Origin: Litomosoides sigmodontis | Taxonomy: Eukaryota > Nematoda > Chromadorea > Rhabditida > Onchocercidae | DNA length: 64,000 nt | NCBI GenBank assembly: GCA_963070105.1 | Contig: OY718803.1 | Location: 6,739,823-6,803,822 of the forward strand | Reading direction: 5' to 3' | Part shown: in pieces, positions 21,174-34,094 of the stretch | How positions within the stretch are numbered: position 1 is the first letter of the stretch | Layout of the letters: the number at the start of each line of letters is the position of its first letter | Notes under the pieces: generated by a model | Told to the model about the DNA's origin: nothing | Database searches by the model: none | The model's input: the letters and a program-made list of their open reading frames with translations, nothing else | Position numbers and translations under genes: made by a program

Positions 21174-21902
21174 ATTGTTGTTCTTTGTAAAAATGATTCG
21201 TTTTTTCTATATTATTGTTATTTGTGGTTGACTTTTTTACTGTTTCATACTTGCACTACTTTTTTTCATGAATGAATCATACATCTTGATTATTGCGGGA
21301 TCAATATAAATTATTTTTGTGCACCATTATAAATTATAAAATTTATCTTTATCAAAAAAGTTAAGTTGATAGATAAATTAACTTAGTTAAAACATCTTAA
21401 ATCAGTGCTGACTAGATTTAGCAGCCATAATGAGAGAGTGTACAGATAGATGCAAGAAGGCCGAAAATAAGTGGAAAATAAGGTCGCAGTAGGGCTAGAA
21501 TTTAATGAAATAAAGTGAAATTAACGGAAATAATTGGTCATGTGCACTCAGGTTTGGAACTCGTTTGGAACGCTCGTTATTTATGTGGTAGAGAATAAAT
21601 CGTTTCTTTTTCAGGTAATTAGTAAGTTTTGCTTCCTTAATGAGATCTGAGGTAGTATGTTAGGAGACGAGAACTGAAGGAGATGTATGACCAAAGTTGA
21701 CCGTTGGTTGTGTGGGGAAAGTTGCACAAAATTCGACACATTTTACCCTGATTTTTATTAGCCCTTCGGTATCAAATTGTATCTTTCGATATCACCTTAA
21801 ATTTCATTTTCGATTACTGTTGGTTTCCAACTTGTAATCATGGCAAATCTAATTAGTGAATTTAAGAAATTTTTGAACTCATCAAAATAGAAATCACGCA
21901 TA
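21174..21902. other. Convergent 3' region between CTNNBL1 and myosin VI
   Basis: About 730 bp between two genes pointing at each other, where the strand switches. A TTTATT at 21754-21759 (AATAAA on the - strand) lies about 145 bp after the myosin VI stop and is a candidate poly(A) signal. No gene is seen. Confidence 0.6.
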
Positions 21903-24900
21903 TCAGTCTCTTTCATGTTGCGAACGTATATGATACCCCGATCCACCGCATTGATACCATAGCGTTTCAAATTCAGCAGCCGTTATCTCCGTACCTTTTT
22001 TTCTTGTCAACTGTGTTGCATCAAGAGATAGCTCACACATTTCCAAGTCATCTCGACCTAAACGAAGTGAACTGATGTTATTTATTAACAATCGTCAGAG
22101 AGCAACGAAAAGAGTAGGTGAAGGTTTGAACTGAACATTGAATTATTAACATAGAATAACGTTATAACGTTACTAATGTCTCTATATTTAAAGGATTTTC
22201 ATTAATTTCCATGAATTACTTGTTTATTTTTGTCTCTATGGGAAACGTGTGTGAAGAAACGAGGTCAGAGGAGCAGTTAATGATACTTACCAGCAAGAAG
22301 CAATATAGGTTTTCTGTTTGGATGTAATTCTATCTGACGAGCGATCCACTGTCCATCAAAGTGGGCATACCACATACCATGTGAAGTTGCTACTTCCGAT
22401 ATATCTGCAGGAACATATATATTCGTCATAATTCATGATTAGCTGTTTAACAAGCTGATATCAGTTGTTTTACTAAGCAAATATTGCTCTCCAAAACATG
22501 GTTTATCACTATTACTAAGAGAATCATTAATCTTATCAAACTGTGCTCATTATGGCATACATGAACATACCATGCACATTCACATGTCCACGAGCAGGTT
22601 TTGCGAAAGGTACCTTGAAGTATCGTTGGACAGTGACATTATTCTTCGAGAAATGCGGAGAGAAATTTTTACTGCCTAAATTCCGGAAACATTTTCTAGT
22701 ATATCAGTATCCAAGGCTATCTGGCAGAACTTCACTGAATTATTTGATATGATAAGTCAGTTCACAACCATAAGTATCGATTAATACAACCTTAAGTAAT
22801 GCGGGCGGCAATAAGTGAAAATATTGAACTTATTCCAGCCTCACCTTTTTACACCATTCCAACCAGTCACCACAGCTTTAAGAAAGAATTTAAGAGAGGA
22901 AAATATTACATTTTCCTCATGACACCATGACAGCTAATTTCATTATTAACCGAAAGTGAAAGCGCAAAGGAAACGCCTTAAGTATCACTAAAGTTTTACT
23001 TGAAGCAAGCACTGCCATTGGTATGCGATTTGCTTGTCGCTCGATGGAATTGCTCTCATTTAGCTCCCTCCATTGTTGATAAATCTGTAGACGTCTATGG
23101 AATTCTTCCTTGCAAGCAAGCAATAAATTTGTATCTAAATACTTTGATAATATCATAAGCCGAGAGGTCAATCACTTCATATCGTTTTCTTCCTTGAATT
23201 TCATTTCAGTTAAAGAGACAAGGAAGGAATGAACTAGAAAAACAACAATAGTCTTCCGTATTCCTAAATAGTCAAACAAATAAACATTAAAATGCTATGA
23301 ATTATACGCAAAATGTCAAACTATCAACGACAATCATGTTCATACATAGTAAACGAAAGCAAAAAACACTGAGCGCTGCCTCTCTAAAAACTGTACTGCT
23401 CGGTTTTCCGACGCAAACTATTATAAAACTTTCTTTTTAAAGTCACTAATAAAACTATTATAAAACTAAGCAGGAAGGATATGAAATACCAGTGGAAGTA
23501 TTGATGATATCGCGAAGCTCAACATATTTGTATTTTGTGAGATTATATTTAGAACTGCCAATACTTTTCTCTTTCCTGATAAAAACTTAGTAGATTTTAC
23601 TGGAAAGCGCTTTGGAATCAAGAAGTAAACTTATTTCACGTCAGTCACTGATCTTATTTTGTTTCACAGTAATTACTAAGTAAATGTTTCCTGTTTCAAA
23701 TTTATTATCTTAAATTTCGAAAATCTAAACTGATCAAAAACTTATATTTGTTTTGATTTTAACAAATTGTTGCAATCTCTTGATCTTACAAATTCATTCA
23801 ACAGACGTTAGTTGCGATGGCAATGTTACTAATATCATGTAGTCTCATACATTAAGAAACGCATCTTACGATGCTATTTTAGGACGCCGTGAAAAAAAAA
23901 AAGCAGTCCTTCACTCAACAGATAAATTAAAAGATGTGAAATCTTACAAGGCATTATTTTCCACCATTTGTAAACTGCAGTCTTCCCTCGCTAGTCTTCT
24001 TGCAATTTCCCCATCCAGTTCCTCTCGTTTCAGTTCTTCATTTCTAAATTAAAAAACGGAGTTTTTTTTCATCTTTTCGATTGAATAATGATAAATTTGA
24101 ACCTAAAAAATCAGCCAAAAAATAACGCAGGAATTTCAAATCAAAATATTTACTTTTGTCGTTTGATCTTTTCTTCACATTCATTTTGCTTTCTTAAAAT
24201 TTCCTGTTGTCGGCAGTATTCCTCCTCTTCCTGCTTTCTTTGTTCTTCAAGTCTTGTTCGCCTCAAAAGTCAAATTTCCAATTTCTATACATATTAAACT
24301 AAACATCGATTTCTTTTTTTGAAAAGTATCTCGAAAAATATTTTACATTATGAAAAGGAAATACTAATTACTCAATGCGCTGTTGTTCTAAATTTTGTTC
24401 TTCCAGTTTTCTTTGCCTTTCCTTCTCCACTTCTAAGCGTTGTTTCTCTTCCATCTCTTCAATCTTTCTCAGTTCATATTGTTCAAATCGCTCCCTGTAT
24501 ATGAAATTAATGACTACTAAGCTCGCCTGTTTTCTTCTCCAACAAACAAAAAAGATTAATAATTAACTCTGCCAGTGTTCACATTTCCTCCATAGTATAA
24601 TGAAATTGATACTGCAAATTTCAATTTCATTTTTATATGAATAAACAGCAAGAAAAAACATCAAACAACCTCAGTGAAGAAAACGTGGAGTTAATTTTTT
24701 GCGATATTAGTTCGTGACGACTTTTCAAACTGTCCATCAGCTTATAATCAGATACCTGGAAAAAATTCTTAAATAAAACAAGTCCAATTGTTTCCCCTAA
24801 TCATTAGTGCAACATTTTCATAAACCTTTAAGTATCATGCTTGACAGGTTAAGTCGAGTAAAACGGTGCATTTATTCCTACCTAAGCAAGTGTACCCAAA

Positions 24901-27900
24901 TCAGTGAGAAAATTTTCACTCTATGAATATCTGAAATTTCGTTATCCATGTTACCTTAATGTTCCTGAGCAGTTGCTGAGTTTCAGTGTTAAGCTCACTG
25001 ATAACCGAAGACCATTCGTTTTGGCTAGCAGGCGATAAATGTTTCAATATTTCTTCCAATTCCATAACCCTCTCTCGTAACATGTTTGTTCTGCGATACA
25101 GGTGCAACCCGAAATTGTTATAATTCAACATTAATATTTCAAGAGGATTACACAGGCTTATGATCTCCAACGTCTTCTCCAACCAGTTTTACTCAAGTGA
25201 ACAACAGCACTTTCTCTCTCTCTCACTGTGTTTTTTATTTGTCAAAATGGTTATTGACGAGTGAAGTAACCTCGGACGATAAATTTTTCGTGTGAGATAC
25301 CCACGTTGAGCACTCTGAATTTTTGTGAGTTGCGCTGCACGCCACAGAATTTTGTTTTTCACTGCAAGTTGATTGAATTACACGGCATTTGCAAAAAATG
25401 ATTTTTAACTGGAAACGTCTGCGCGAGAAACATACATTTGATACATGCAAAGACGCCATATTGCGCTTTCTTCCAACGTACGTGTAGCAGCCAAGTTTGC
25501 ACCTTCTTGATTAAGCCCTCCATATGAGCGGGATCTTGCCGAAGCATCTTTAAAAATTTCGATGATTTGAACTGCACCCCGAACTTTCTCGGAAGTTATT
25601 ACAAAATTGAACTAAAAAGTAATGAGCCTTTTAAAAACACTCAAGTTTTACTGTCTAGATTATCTAACAAATAGGAGTTATGTGAGACGAAGTCTCGGCG
25701 AATGCAACTAAAACGGTCGTTCGAGAAGTTCTCATGTATTTTTGTGGATCATCTTTCAACAATCAAAGATATCAATAAAAGCTTTAAACTTTCGGCAAAA
25801 CTTTGCTTAAATTATTTTCAGAACGAACTGTGACCCGTTGCATAGCTTGCAAAAAATTATACCTGGTCAAATTCGGCAAACTTTCCCGGTCTAAAAAATA
25901 CTTTCGTCTGACCAAATTTAAAATCTACGTCGTTGAGACCGAGAACATGAAACAGACACTGCAAAAATATGCAATACGTTATAAAAAAGAAATACGGATT
26001 AAATAATATAATTATTCAAAATGCTAGCAGCTTGATGGTTCGTTCCATTGCCGATCTTCAAAATCTCCATCCCATGCAGCACTCATCAGAAACAGATGCG
26101 ATTGCAAGAAATTTATTCGAAGTTATTAAATAATAGAGAAGAAGTAAAAAGTTCTGTACTTTGCAAAAAAGACGTGGATCAAGCTGGGCAAGCCTTGATG
26201 GCATTATTTTTTCATACGCTTTATACAGCTCCGCAAATGATGTCCTACAATTGAGTTTTTATATTTATACCCTTTCCTGTAATGTTGAACATTGCACGCC
26301 TGAGTTTGGAAGAAATGGTACAAAGTTGAATGCTAAAATTATGATCATCATAGTTTTATTTCTCGCTAAATCATGTATTCATAACAAATGTTATGCTAGT
26401 GAAATGATATACCTGGAAGGATAACCTTCTTGCATAAGTTTCAAGACACTTGTCATACCAGCACATTTTAATTGGCTTAATATCATCGCACCTTCGAATT
26501 CATTCGGTTTCATCTTCGAATTCGGTTTTATGCATCGCACAAAATTTGTATTCTGAATTCAACAACATTAATTATATTTATAGCAGCAAAATTTCAGAGT
26601 TTTCAGACTTTCAAAACTTTCGTCTTTGCTCCTTCGTTGAGAGGGGCCTTTGCGACTGCACTGTCGCAGATAATTGCGATAAACCCTAATGAAAACAGAG
26701 TAATATACCGTAAGTTGGAGTTTTTTCAACAGTTCGTCAAGCTGTGCTCGAAATTTGCTACTGACCGATGCAAATATTAATTTGTTGAATGATTTCCTAC
26801 GATTATCATCCTGCGACTTATTGCTCTTTATTGAGAAGAAACTTCGAAGGAACGAAACGCTAAATTAAATTACGACGTGAGAGGAAACTCTGCTGATCTC
26901 ATCCAGTACTTTCTACTTGGAATTAGCTTGAATTTCGTATAATTTGATACTCCAACGGCTGAGCAGCATATTTTCTGTCAATAACTCCCCACAAATCAAA
27001 AGATGAAAAATTTACCTGCTGCTTTCTATTAAGAATTCCAAAGATGAGTGTAGAGCATCATTGTTCTTCTCCAGAAACAAACACGTCTGATAACAGACGG
27101 AGCCTGCGAAGTGCCGAATAAGCAGTCCTTCATCATCTCGTATCTCCCGGTGCTCTCGCAACTTTGACTTCCGTGGTGTCTTCAAACAGTACGAGCTAAT
27201 TTGAACTGATCGTACAAACAGCAATGGAATATTTCATTAAAAGAGAACGTACTTGAAAATTTTCACGTTACGAAAACAACATGAATATTTTCAGCTTAAT
27301 GTTAAACAGTTCTCTTTCACAACCAATGTGAGTGAACTTGAAAAAATGCCGAAACCAATGAGGCCTTTGTCGAGTTGCTCCCTTGCACAATAAAATTACA
27401 AATCATTAGGCCATCATACACATTAAAAGCACTTAGCAACATTGAAACTAACCGCCAAACGGAAATGATTTGCGAGTTGCTGATGAGCGCACGCGGTAAA
27501 ATGTTGAGGCGAAGGCTTCGGTAGACGTGCTTCTTCATCTAACAGATCCAGTAAACCATTTACTTTTCTTTCGAACAAATCTACAGAACTTCTCATTTGC
27601 TATTTGCATGGGAAATGAGGATGCCACTTCTCATGTTTTAAAATAGTCAGAAACTTCAGGAGTGAGAAGCTCACCAATGCAGTCATCATTATCGTTGTAA
27701 TCAATACGTGCAACATTCAACCCTTCCTTTGCATATAACGCTTGTTCTTGTTTCAAAATTCGATCATTGAAAAAATTTTGTAACTTTTCGTTGCAATAAT
27801 TTATACAGAATTGCTCGAATGAATTTCGTCTGAAGAATTCTGCAAATAAAATTAATGAAGTCGTAACTATAGTTGAATTGCGATGCTCCATGCACTTTCA

Positions 27901-30900
27901 ATCTAATCACTTTCGTCCACGACATCTCTCGTTTACTTTTACTCTTCCTTCATCGCTATATTTCTACTTCATTAGCTTCAATTTGAATCACTTTCAACAA
28001 TTCTTAGAGTGAATTATTATAGAAGAAGGAATGATCCCAAATGTTCTAAAACGAGCAAATGTAATACAAAATAATGACAGATGAAAACATCAATGACAGT
28101 TCCACTAACCGAATCCGGCGATATCCAACACGCCGATGTAGGATGCGCTATGATTAAATGGGATGCACTTGTTGATGCGTGCAACGACAGCGTCAAATAA
28201 CCTGCTATAGATGGCTTTCGCAAGAGCGTCACGAGCTGCTGATGCCTCATGTGCCTTCAAGGGTATCCTAGAAATACATATCTGACACTGTTGCTAATAG
28301 CCATGGCCCATTCAACGTTTCCATCCAGTCTTCTTTATTGGGCGCAAATGACCAACCTGATGAGGGTACCTTTGATGCCTCCTTTGGCAGGTTGCATAAT
28401 CCGTGTTGTGAAGCCACTTTTCAGTTCATAATCATCCAAACCGAGTAACGAAGCTGCATTATGAAGTGCTGCCTTGCTGGACTGTTCAATCAGACATCCA
28501 CCTGTTTATACTGCCTACATCAGAACCACTCCGTGCCATCATTTCAGTCTTAAGCCTACTTCTAATTGTCTGGAATACACAGAAATATGTATGTATACCT
28601 TTTGTATCTTCAACATCCTCAACGAAATGTATATCACCCAGATGCAATATGGCAGCAACAATATCAAATATGGTATTTAATTCCTGCACATCAAAGCCAA
28701 TGCTACGCAGTCCTTTGAGCAATCTTTGGAAGTCATCATAGTCATCCAGCAGTTCATCGCGTAAATCTTCATCCTAATATGAAACGGCAGATGTATTAAA
28801 CTGATGAGAAATGCAATCAAGTAATTTCTGTGAGAAGAGACTCCAAGATAGCTCCAAGCTTACGTGCGAAAAAGGTTGATCCCCTAAGTAGCATAAATTA
28901 TGGCGTCTCCTCCGACCATTCTTCATTTCAGAAGGCAATTTCAGGCAGCATTCTCATTTCCCGGTTGCTTTACAAAAATTCGTTTGATAAACTTGGAGCT
29001 CTCTTGTATGATGAAATTCAATTCTAGTAAGACAGGAAACGTTTCTTTCAAATTTTGACGTTTCTATTCAGTGAATTTTCTTTCCTTCTGAAAACCTACA
29101 GCAACATCCGCTACTCTCTTATGTTATTAATGCATTAACGTACTTCTCTCCCTCGGCGATCATTACCTATTTTACTCGATGTGTTAGGACCACTGAAGAA
29201 CTGAGTACATCCATGTCTGAGATACTAAAAAAGCTTGAACAGAAGGGTAAAATTAAGAAAAAAATTTTAATCCAAGTATCGGGAACATTCAATCTGTTAA
29301 ATGAATGAATGAAAAATCAATTTCGATGTAAATTTCTATGTATGAACTTAACATAATTTGAGCAATTAATTATTTTTGCATAAATTACTTTGCTGTTAGC
29401 TTACACATCATTAATAATAATTAATAGTAACAACAGCAATGAAAACGATATTAATACTGATAATACTGTTGTCACTATTAATAAACTTTTCACTAGCATA
29501 CTTTAAAAGTGCTGGAAGGTCTAAGTCGTAGACGCCTAGCCATCTGTTCATCAGCACCTGCTATCAACTGGTAAAAAATGTGATAATTCCGCTCGCCCTC
29601 CAACTGGTGGCATATTCGTGATTTCTCCAACAAATAATGTGAAATGAAACCACCACCAACTGAGTTCTAAAGTGATAAACTTGTTTTTATTCCGAAGTTA
29701 TGCGTTGGAAAATTAATTTCCTAATTCACAACTTGGGAGATTTTTTATTGATTGCATGATTAAAGTAGTTAGCATATCACTTGAATAACAAATAAAAATT
29801 AAATACCTGGAAGAAAGCTGATAAATGCATATTTAAAATAAAATTAGAGAATTACTTTTGAGTTAAAATGTATTTCGACGAATTTCCCAAAACGACTGCT
29901 GTTATTATTACGTGACGTTTTCGCGTTGCCGAAAGCTTCCAATATCGGATTAGCTACAGAAACATTATCAGGTAAATTACAATCTTCATAGTAATAATTA
30001 TTAGAATTTAACTGTTTCTATCACTTTATTCAAATGTAAAATTATTACTTAAAACACTTACTTTCAAGTAAGCGCTGCTCAATAGGGCCTGCGGTGGAAC
30101 CCCACGATTCGCAAAGGTATCGCAACATATACTTCTGTGATTCTGTTTTGCCCGCACCAGATTCTCCGGAAACAATAATTGACTGACTTCGCTTTGTTCG
30201 TTTCATATCACGATAGGCACAATCGGCTACACGAGAATAGTTCTTTTTATTGATAAAGTTGAATATCACAGAACATCGAAATTTATTTTTCAAATTTTCA
30301 AACTTTAATAGAAGAGAGCATTACGAGCTATTAAAAATGAAAAAAATACTGTATTGTTTATCATTTTTGATTAGTTAAAGAGAATTCGCTTGAAATTTAA
30401 AACGTTTTGCTTTTATGAAATTTAGTAGATAGACGAATCGCTTTTGGGGCACAATAAACAATTACTAAAATTTAAAAGTCTAAACATCTGAAATTACCAC
30501 AAAAAATGATTGTATCTATAACATTTACCAATGGCAAAAATGTGTGGCGGTAAAGTACCAATCGATCGCTCTCGATATTTTCGAATTGTTGCGCCGCTGT
30601 ATAAATCAGGTATCTGCTCGTATGGATTGATAGAGATGAGGATATTCGCTACATACGTCTGTAACAAACTTCTCATTCATCCTGAGTCTTATCCGACCCT
30701 TTCCTCTCATTACTTGATCCAGTATTAATTTCACACTTTTCAAAAATTGCTTAAATTTGAACTATATTGAGAAAATGAGGAGCCAAGTTTTTTTTTTTCA
30801 CTTCTGCAAATGGTTAGAACAAAAACTGATGAAATATGTCAGCAGTATAGTATTAATTACGGGAAAGGTACTTACATATATTTGTTTTCGTGCATACCGT

Positions 30901-31607
30901 AACCGGCAGTTATTCAGCAAAGTACCTTCGTTCAAGTACATCAACGCACCTACAACGGAAAAAAACGAAATAATTTAGAAGGAGGACTACCCTGAAGGTG
31001 TACATCATCCTGGATGTCACAGAAAGATCTCATAAATTATAATCACTCAATGGCCATGAATAGCGTAAATAATGATCCTTGTAATTAAAGAAAATGGCAA
31101 TAAAGATTTCACTGTAACGATACGGAGGAACCTTCAGTAATCGAACAGTTCTGAGATATGCTTTTGACTTTTAAGAATGTTAAATTGAATCAATATAACC
31201 TACAATTATCGTCGACATTTTTCTTCTGATCTTCTTCCGCTGGAAAAATTTCATCGTATCGAGCTGAGACCTACCACATGCAACAGATTATTCTGGCATT
31301 TTCAGTTTTATTGAAATTCATTAAATTTGAAAATAACATCCACTAAAAACCTCTAAAAACGGATGATAATGTGACAAGAGTAATACCCCATAATGTTAAA
31401 AATTTTTAAACTTTGAGAGACTTCATTTCGACCAAATAAAATTGTAATCGAAATTAATTAGTGGAAAATAATTACCATTGAGCCACCACCAATGGGTTCA
31501 ACAGACATCGTTTCGCTACCAATATCACGAAGCACGCACAATTTGTAGCCATCTTTGGGGTCGGGTGCCCAAACCAATCGACTGAAACTCTCCCGAGCTC
31601 CACTCAT
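21903..31607 (-). CDS. spe-15: Unconventional myosin VI heavy chain
   Basis: Minus-end-directed actin motor; the C. elegans orthologue spe-15/hum-3 acts in spermatogenesis. Thirty exons from 31476-31607 down to 21903-22057 sum to 3645 nt, or 1,214 residues; vertebrate myosin VI is about 1,250-1,290. Motor landmarks: P-loop GESGAGKT (exon 30062-30226), switch [11 protein letters not shown] (29856-29953), switch II DIAGFE across 28110/27839, actin-binding NFVRCIKPN (26413-26552), and converter [15 protein letters not shown] (25863-25958). The converter is followed by the myosin VI-specific reverse-gear region, ending RWKKAQYG, and one IQ motif, [11 protein letters not shown] (25271-25361). Then come a charged helical region (24154-24494) and the cargo domain with [10 protein letters not shown] (RRL site, 23000-23134), [14 protein letters not shown] (22291-22404), and [20 protein letters not shown]. 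The start codon follows an AG by two bases. Exon 28864-28920 is the least certain, but is in phase. Confidence 0.95.
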
Positions 31608-31609
31608 AC

Positions 31610-31621
31610 CTTAAATGTGAA
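31610..31621 (-). promoter_or_regulatory. Putative spliced-leader acceptor of myosin VI
   Basis: On the - strand, ttcacatttaag ends two bases before the start codon at 31607. The polypyrimidine tract is weak, so this is less certain than the other acceptors. Confidence 0.4.
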
Positions 31622-32363
31622 GTAGAAAAACGCGACGGTGAACAATCACAGCAATGTCACCCAACTGTGTCACAGGTCTGAGGGAATGACGCCTATCATT
31701 GATGAGAGAAAGACGATGACATTATGAGAAAAGCTAACTCGTTTGTGAAATATTGTATAAATAAATTATGCTAAGCGCTAATCAGCGATACGTCGACTAG
31801 AATTCAAAGAGCTAACAAGCAACCTTGCATTTTGTTCTATTCCGCAAAAATATCAAGTACTGGACATTGTCCATTGGACACTGCTAAACTTTCAAAGGTT
31901 GGGAAGTTTTTTTTTCCTCATTCACCGCTCAAATCAACAACCCAATGAAGTTTATCGATGTGCATTTTCCCTGTCAAATGAAGTTCCGCAGCAGTACCGA
32001 GGCAGTATGATAGCTATTCTGGCTGATGCATAATTAAATCGGTTTCACAAATCAATCAATAATCATTTCGAAAATATAAATTTGAGATTAGCAATCAGTC
32101 AGTAACTGATGTGATGATGAATGCGCTCTGTCAAATGTGAAATAGCACGAGGGAAACAGCCCGACGAAATTCTCATGCGATATTGCTCTTCAGCACACCA
32201 ACACTGCAACTGTATCAGAAATGTAACTTCACTTTCTTCAAACCTTATGGAAGAAGTAATAATTGAGAAGAAACTAAGTTCTGCTAAGACAGAAGTTAAG
32301 CTGAGCCTACAAGGGAGCGAGCATTCTAAAGAAAAGCATCTTTTCAGGAAGTCAGACAGTTGC

Positions 32364-32424
32364 CTTTCTCTCTCCCTCTCTCTTTCTCCCTCTCTCTCTC
32401 TGTTTCTCTTTCCTTCTCTCTGCT
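32364..32424. repeat. CT-rich low-complexity tract
   Basis: About 60 bases of imperfect (CT)n/(TCTCTCTC) repeats in the region upstream of myosin VI. It accounts for two opposite open frames (32099-32471) that have Ser/Leu-rich or Arg/Glu-rich runs. Confidence 0.9.
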
Positions 32425-34045
32425 TCCTATTAATGACGATGATATTGAATACTCGGGGATTCATTTGTTAATGCGTTTTCCAACGGAAAAGTGATTCTAA
32501 TAGAAATGTCGATCAGTGTGGTAAGAATGTGATTGCTTGAAGTTTAACTTGGAGAGTTCAAGTTCTTGAAAGAGGCATGAAATGCCAGCCTAACATGAGT
32601 GATGCGTTTTCAAATTACCCGTATTATATGCTTCAACCTTCCAATCAATAATTTATCACACTCCTTGGTAGGCCAATTATTATTAATTTTTAGTTCAAAG
32701 ATTATTTGCAATCTTTTCGGTTAATAGATTGAGAAGGGGAACAAAGTTTGAAAGATCATCATTAACTGTGCAACCAAACGGCACATGGAAAGGGAAGGGA
32801 GTAATAACATCCGAATTTCAGTTATGAAAAATAAACATTGAATCACAAGAAATACTTGTGACCTCTCATTTCCATTCGTTTGGAATTGATTGAAATGTGT
32901 CATATTGAAGTAAGGCTAGACTGAAGCGATTATAGGCAGAATACATCTTTGGATATTAATGAAACGGAGCTAAATGAACCAGAAATGACTCAATTAATTT
33001 CGATCAGATTGAATGAAAAATTTAATGTCTAACAAAGGGAGTGGCGATTGGTGGACATTTCGAAATTATTTAAATTGTTGCGTAAATAAATGTGAAATAG
33101 GTGAGAGAGGGAGAGGAAAAAGGAATGAATGAGTGCGTCATACTGAAATATGGTAAGTGAGGAGCGATTACGGGCAGAATAGGTGAGGGCTCGCTCCCTT
33201 TCTGTGTCTACCATTCCTGTCAGTGAATAAACAAACAAGCGACAGGTAGATAGCTAAGCTGGTTTGATGGCGTGCGTGAGCGGTACCTGTCTCTCCTCCT
33301 GCCACGACTACACCAATATGCAAGTGCGGAAGCAGCCGTGGTCAGCACGATAGATGGCGGTGGCGTGCGATAGATAGGCTGAGGTCCGTCAACCAACGAC
33401 ATATATCCCTTTCCGATGATAATTCCACGCAAGCAGTACCGCGAAATGGTGAATAATTAATTAGGCAGCACCAGAAATTTCGTAAGTTTGAAAAAGTTGT
33501 GATGAGAAATGAGAATTGAATTGGGCAGTACCTACCGAGGCAGTGGGACACGAGTGTAATAAGTGACCGCTGAGGCTGAGGTACTTCGACCAGGAGACAA
33601 TCAATTGAGTTGTGGGATTGGCAATGCCAGCCTGGGTGGAGGAAGCGAAGAAGCGTGCTTCCGCCGTCGCCTACCCGTTACAACCAACACACTTTTGCTC
33701 AGGCTTGTTGCATGACAGTGCATGCTATGCGTGGATCGATGTCTAGCAAGACGCATTATTAGGTGTGACAAGTGCGCCTCCGTACTCACTTATCATTCAT
33801 CCATCACATTGCTCAGTTCACATGACTTTTTGTATTTACAGCGCGACATATCACGATGTATCTCGGTATCATGTAATAGAGTGAAATTCGTCCTGTGCTT
33901 GGAATCTTTTCTCCATTTGGCAAACGTCAAGCCATCTATCTCACTCCTACTAACTGTTATTACACTTAAAAATCCCACATATTACCTTCGTATGTAAAAG
34001 AATTTGCGTTGCACCCAGTCCCGAAGACAGGCAAATGCGGGTGGG

Positions 34046-34094
34046 TAGCTCCGGATAATGCAATCAAAAAATTGTCCGGATAGCTCCGGATAAT
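34046..34094. repeat. Short direct repeat tagctccggataat
   Basis: Two exact 14-bp copies at 34046-34059 and 34081-34094, with an extra partial tccgga between them. Function unknown. Confidence 0.8.

Noticed and set aside
32099..32471. Two opposite open frames of about 120 codons
   Set aside because: They are generated by a CT-rich low-complexity tract and have no gene-like composition outside it.
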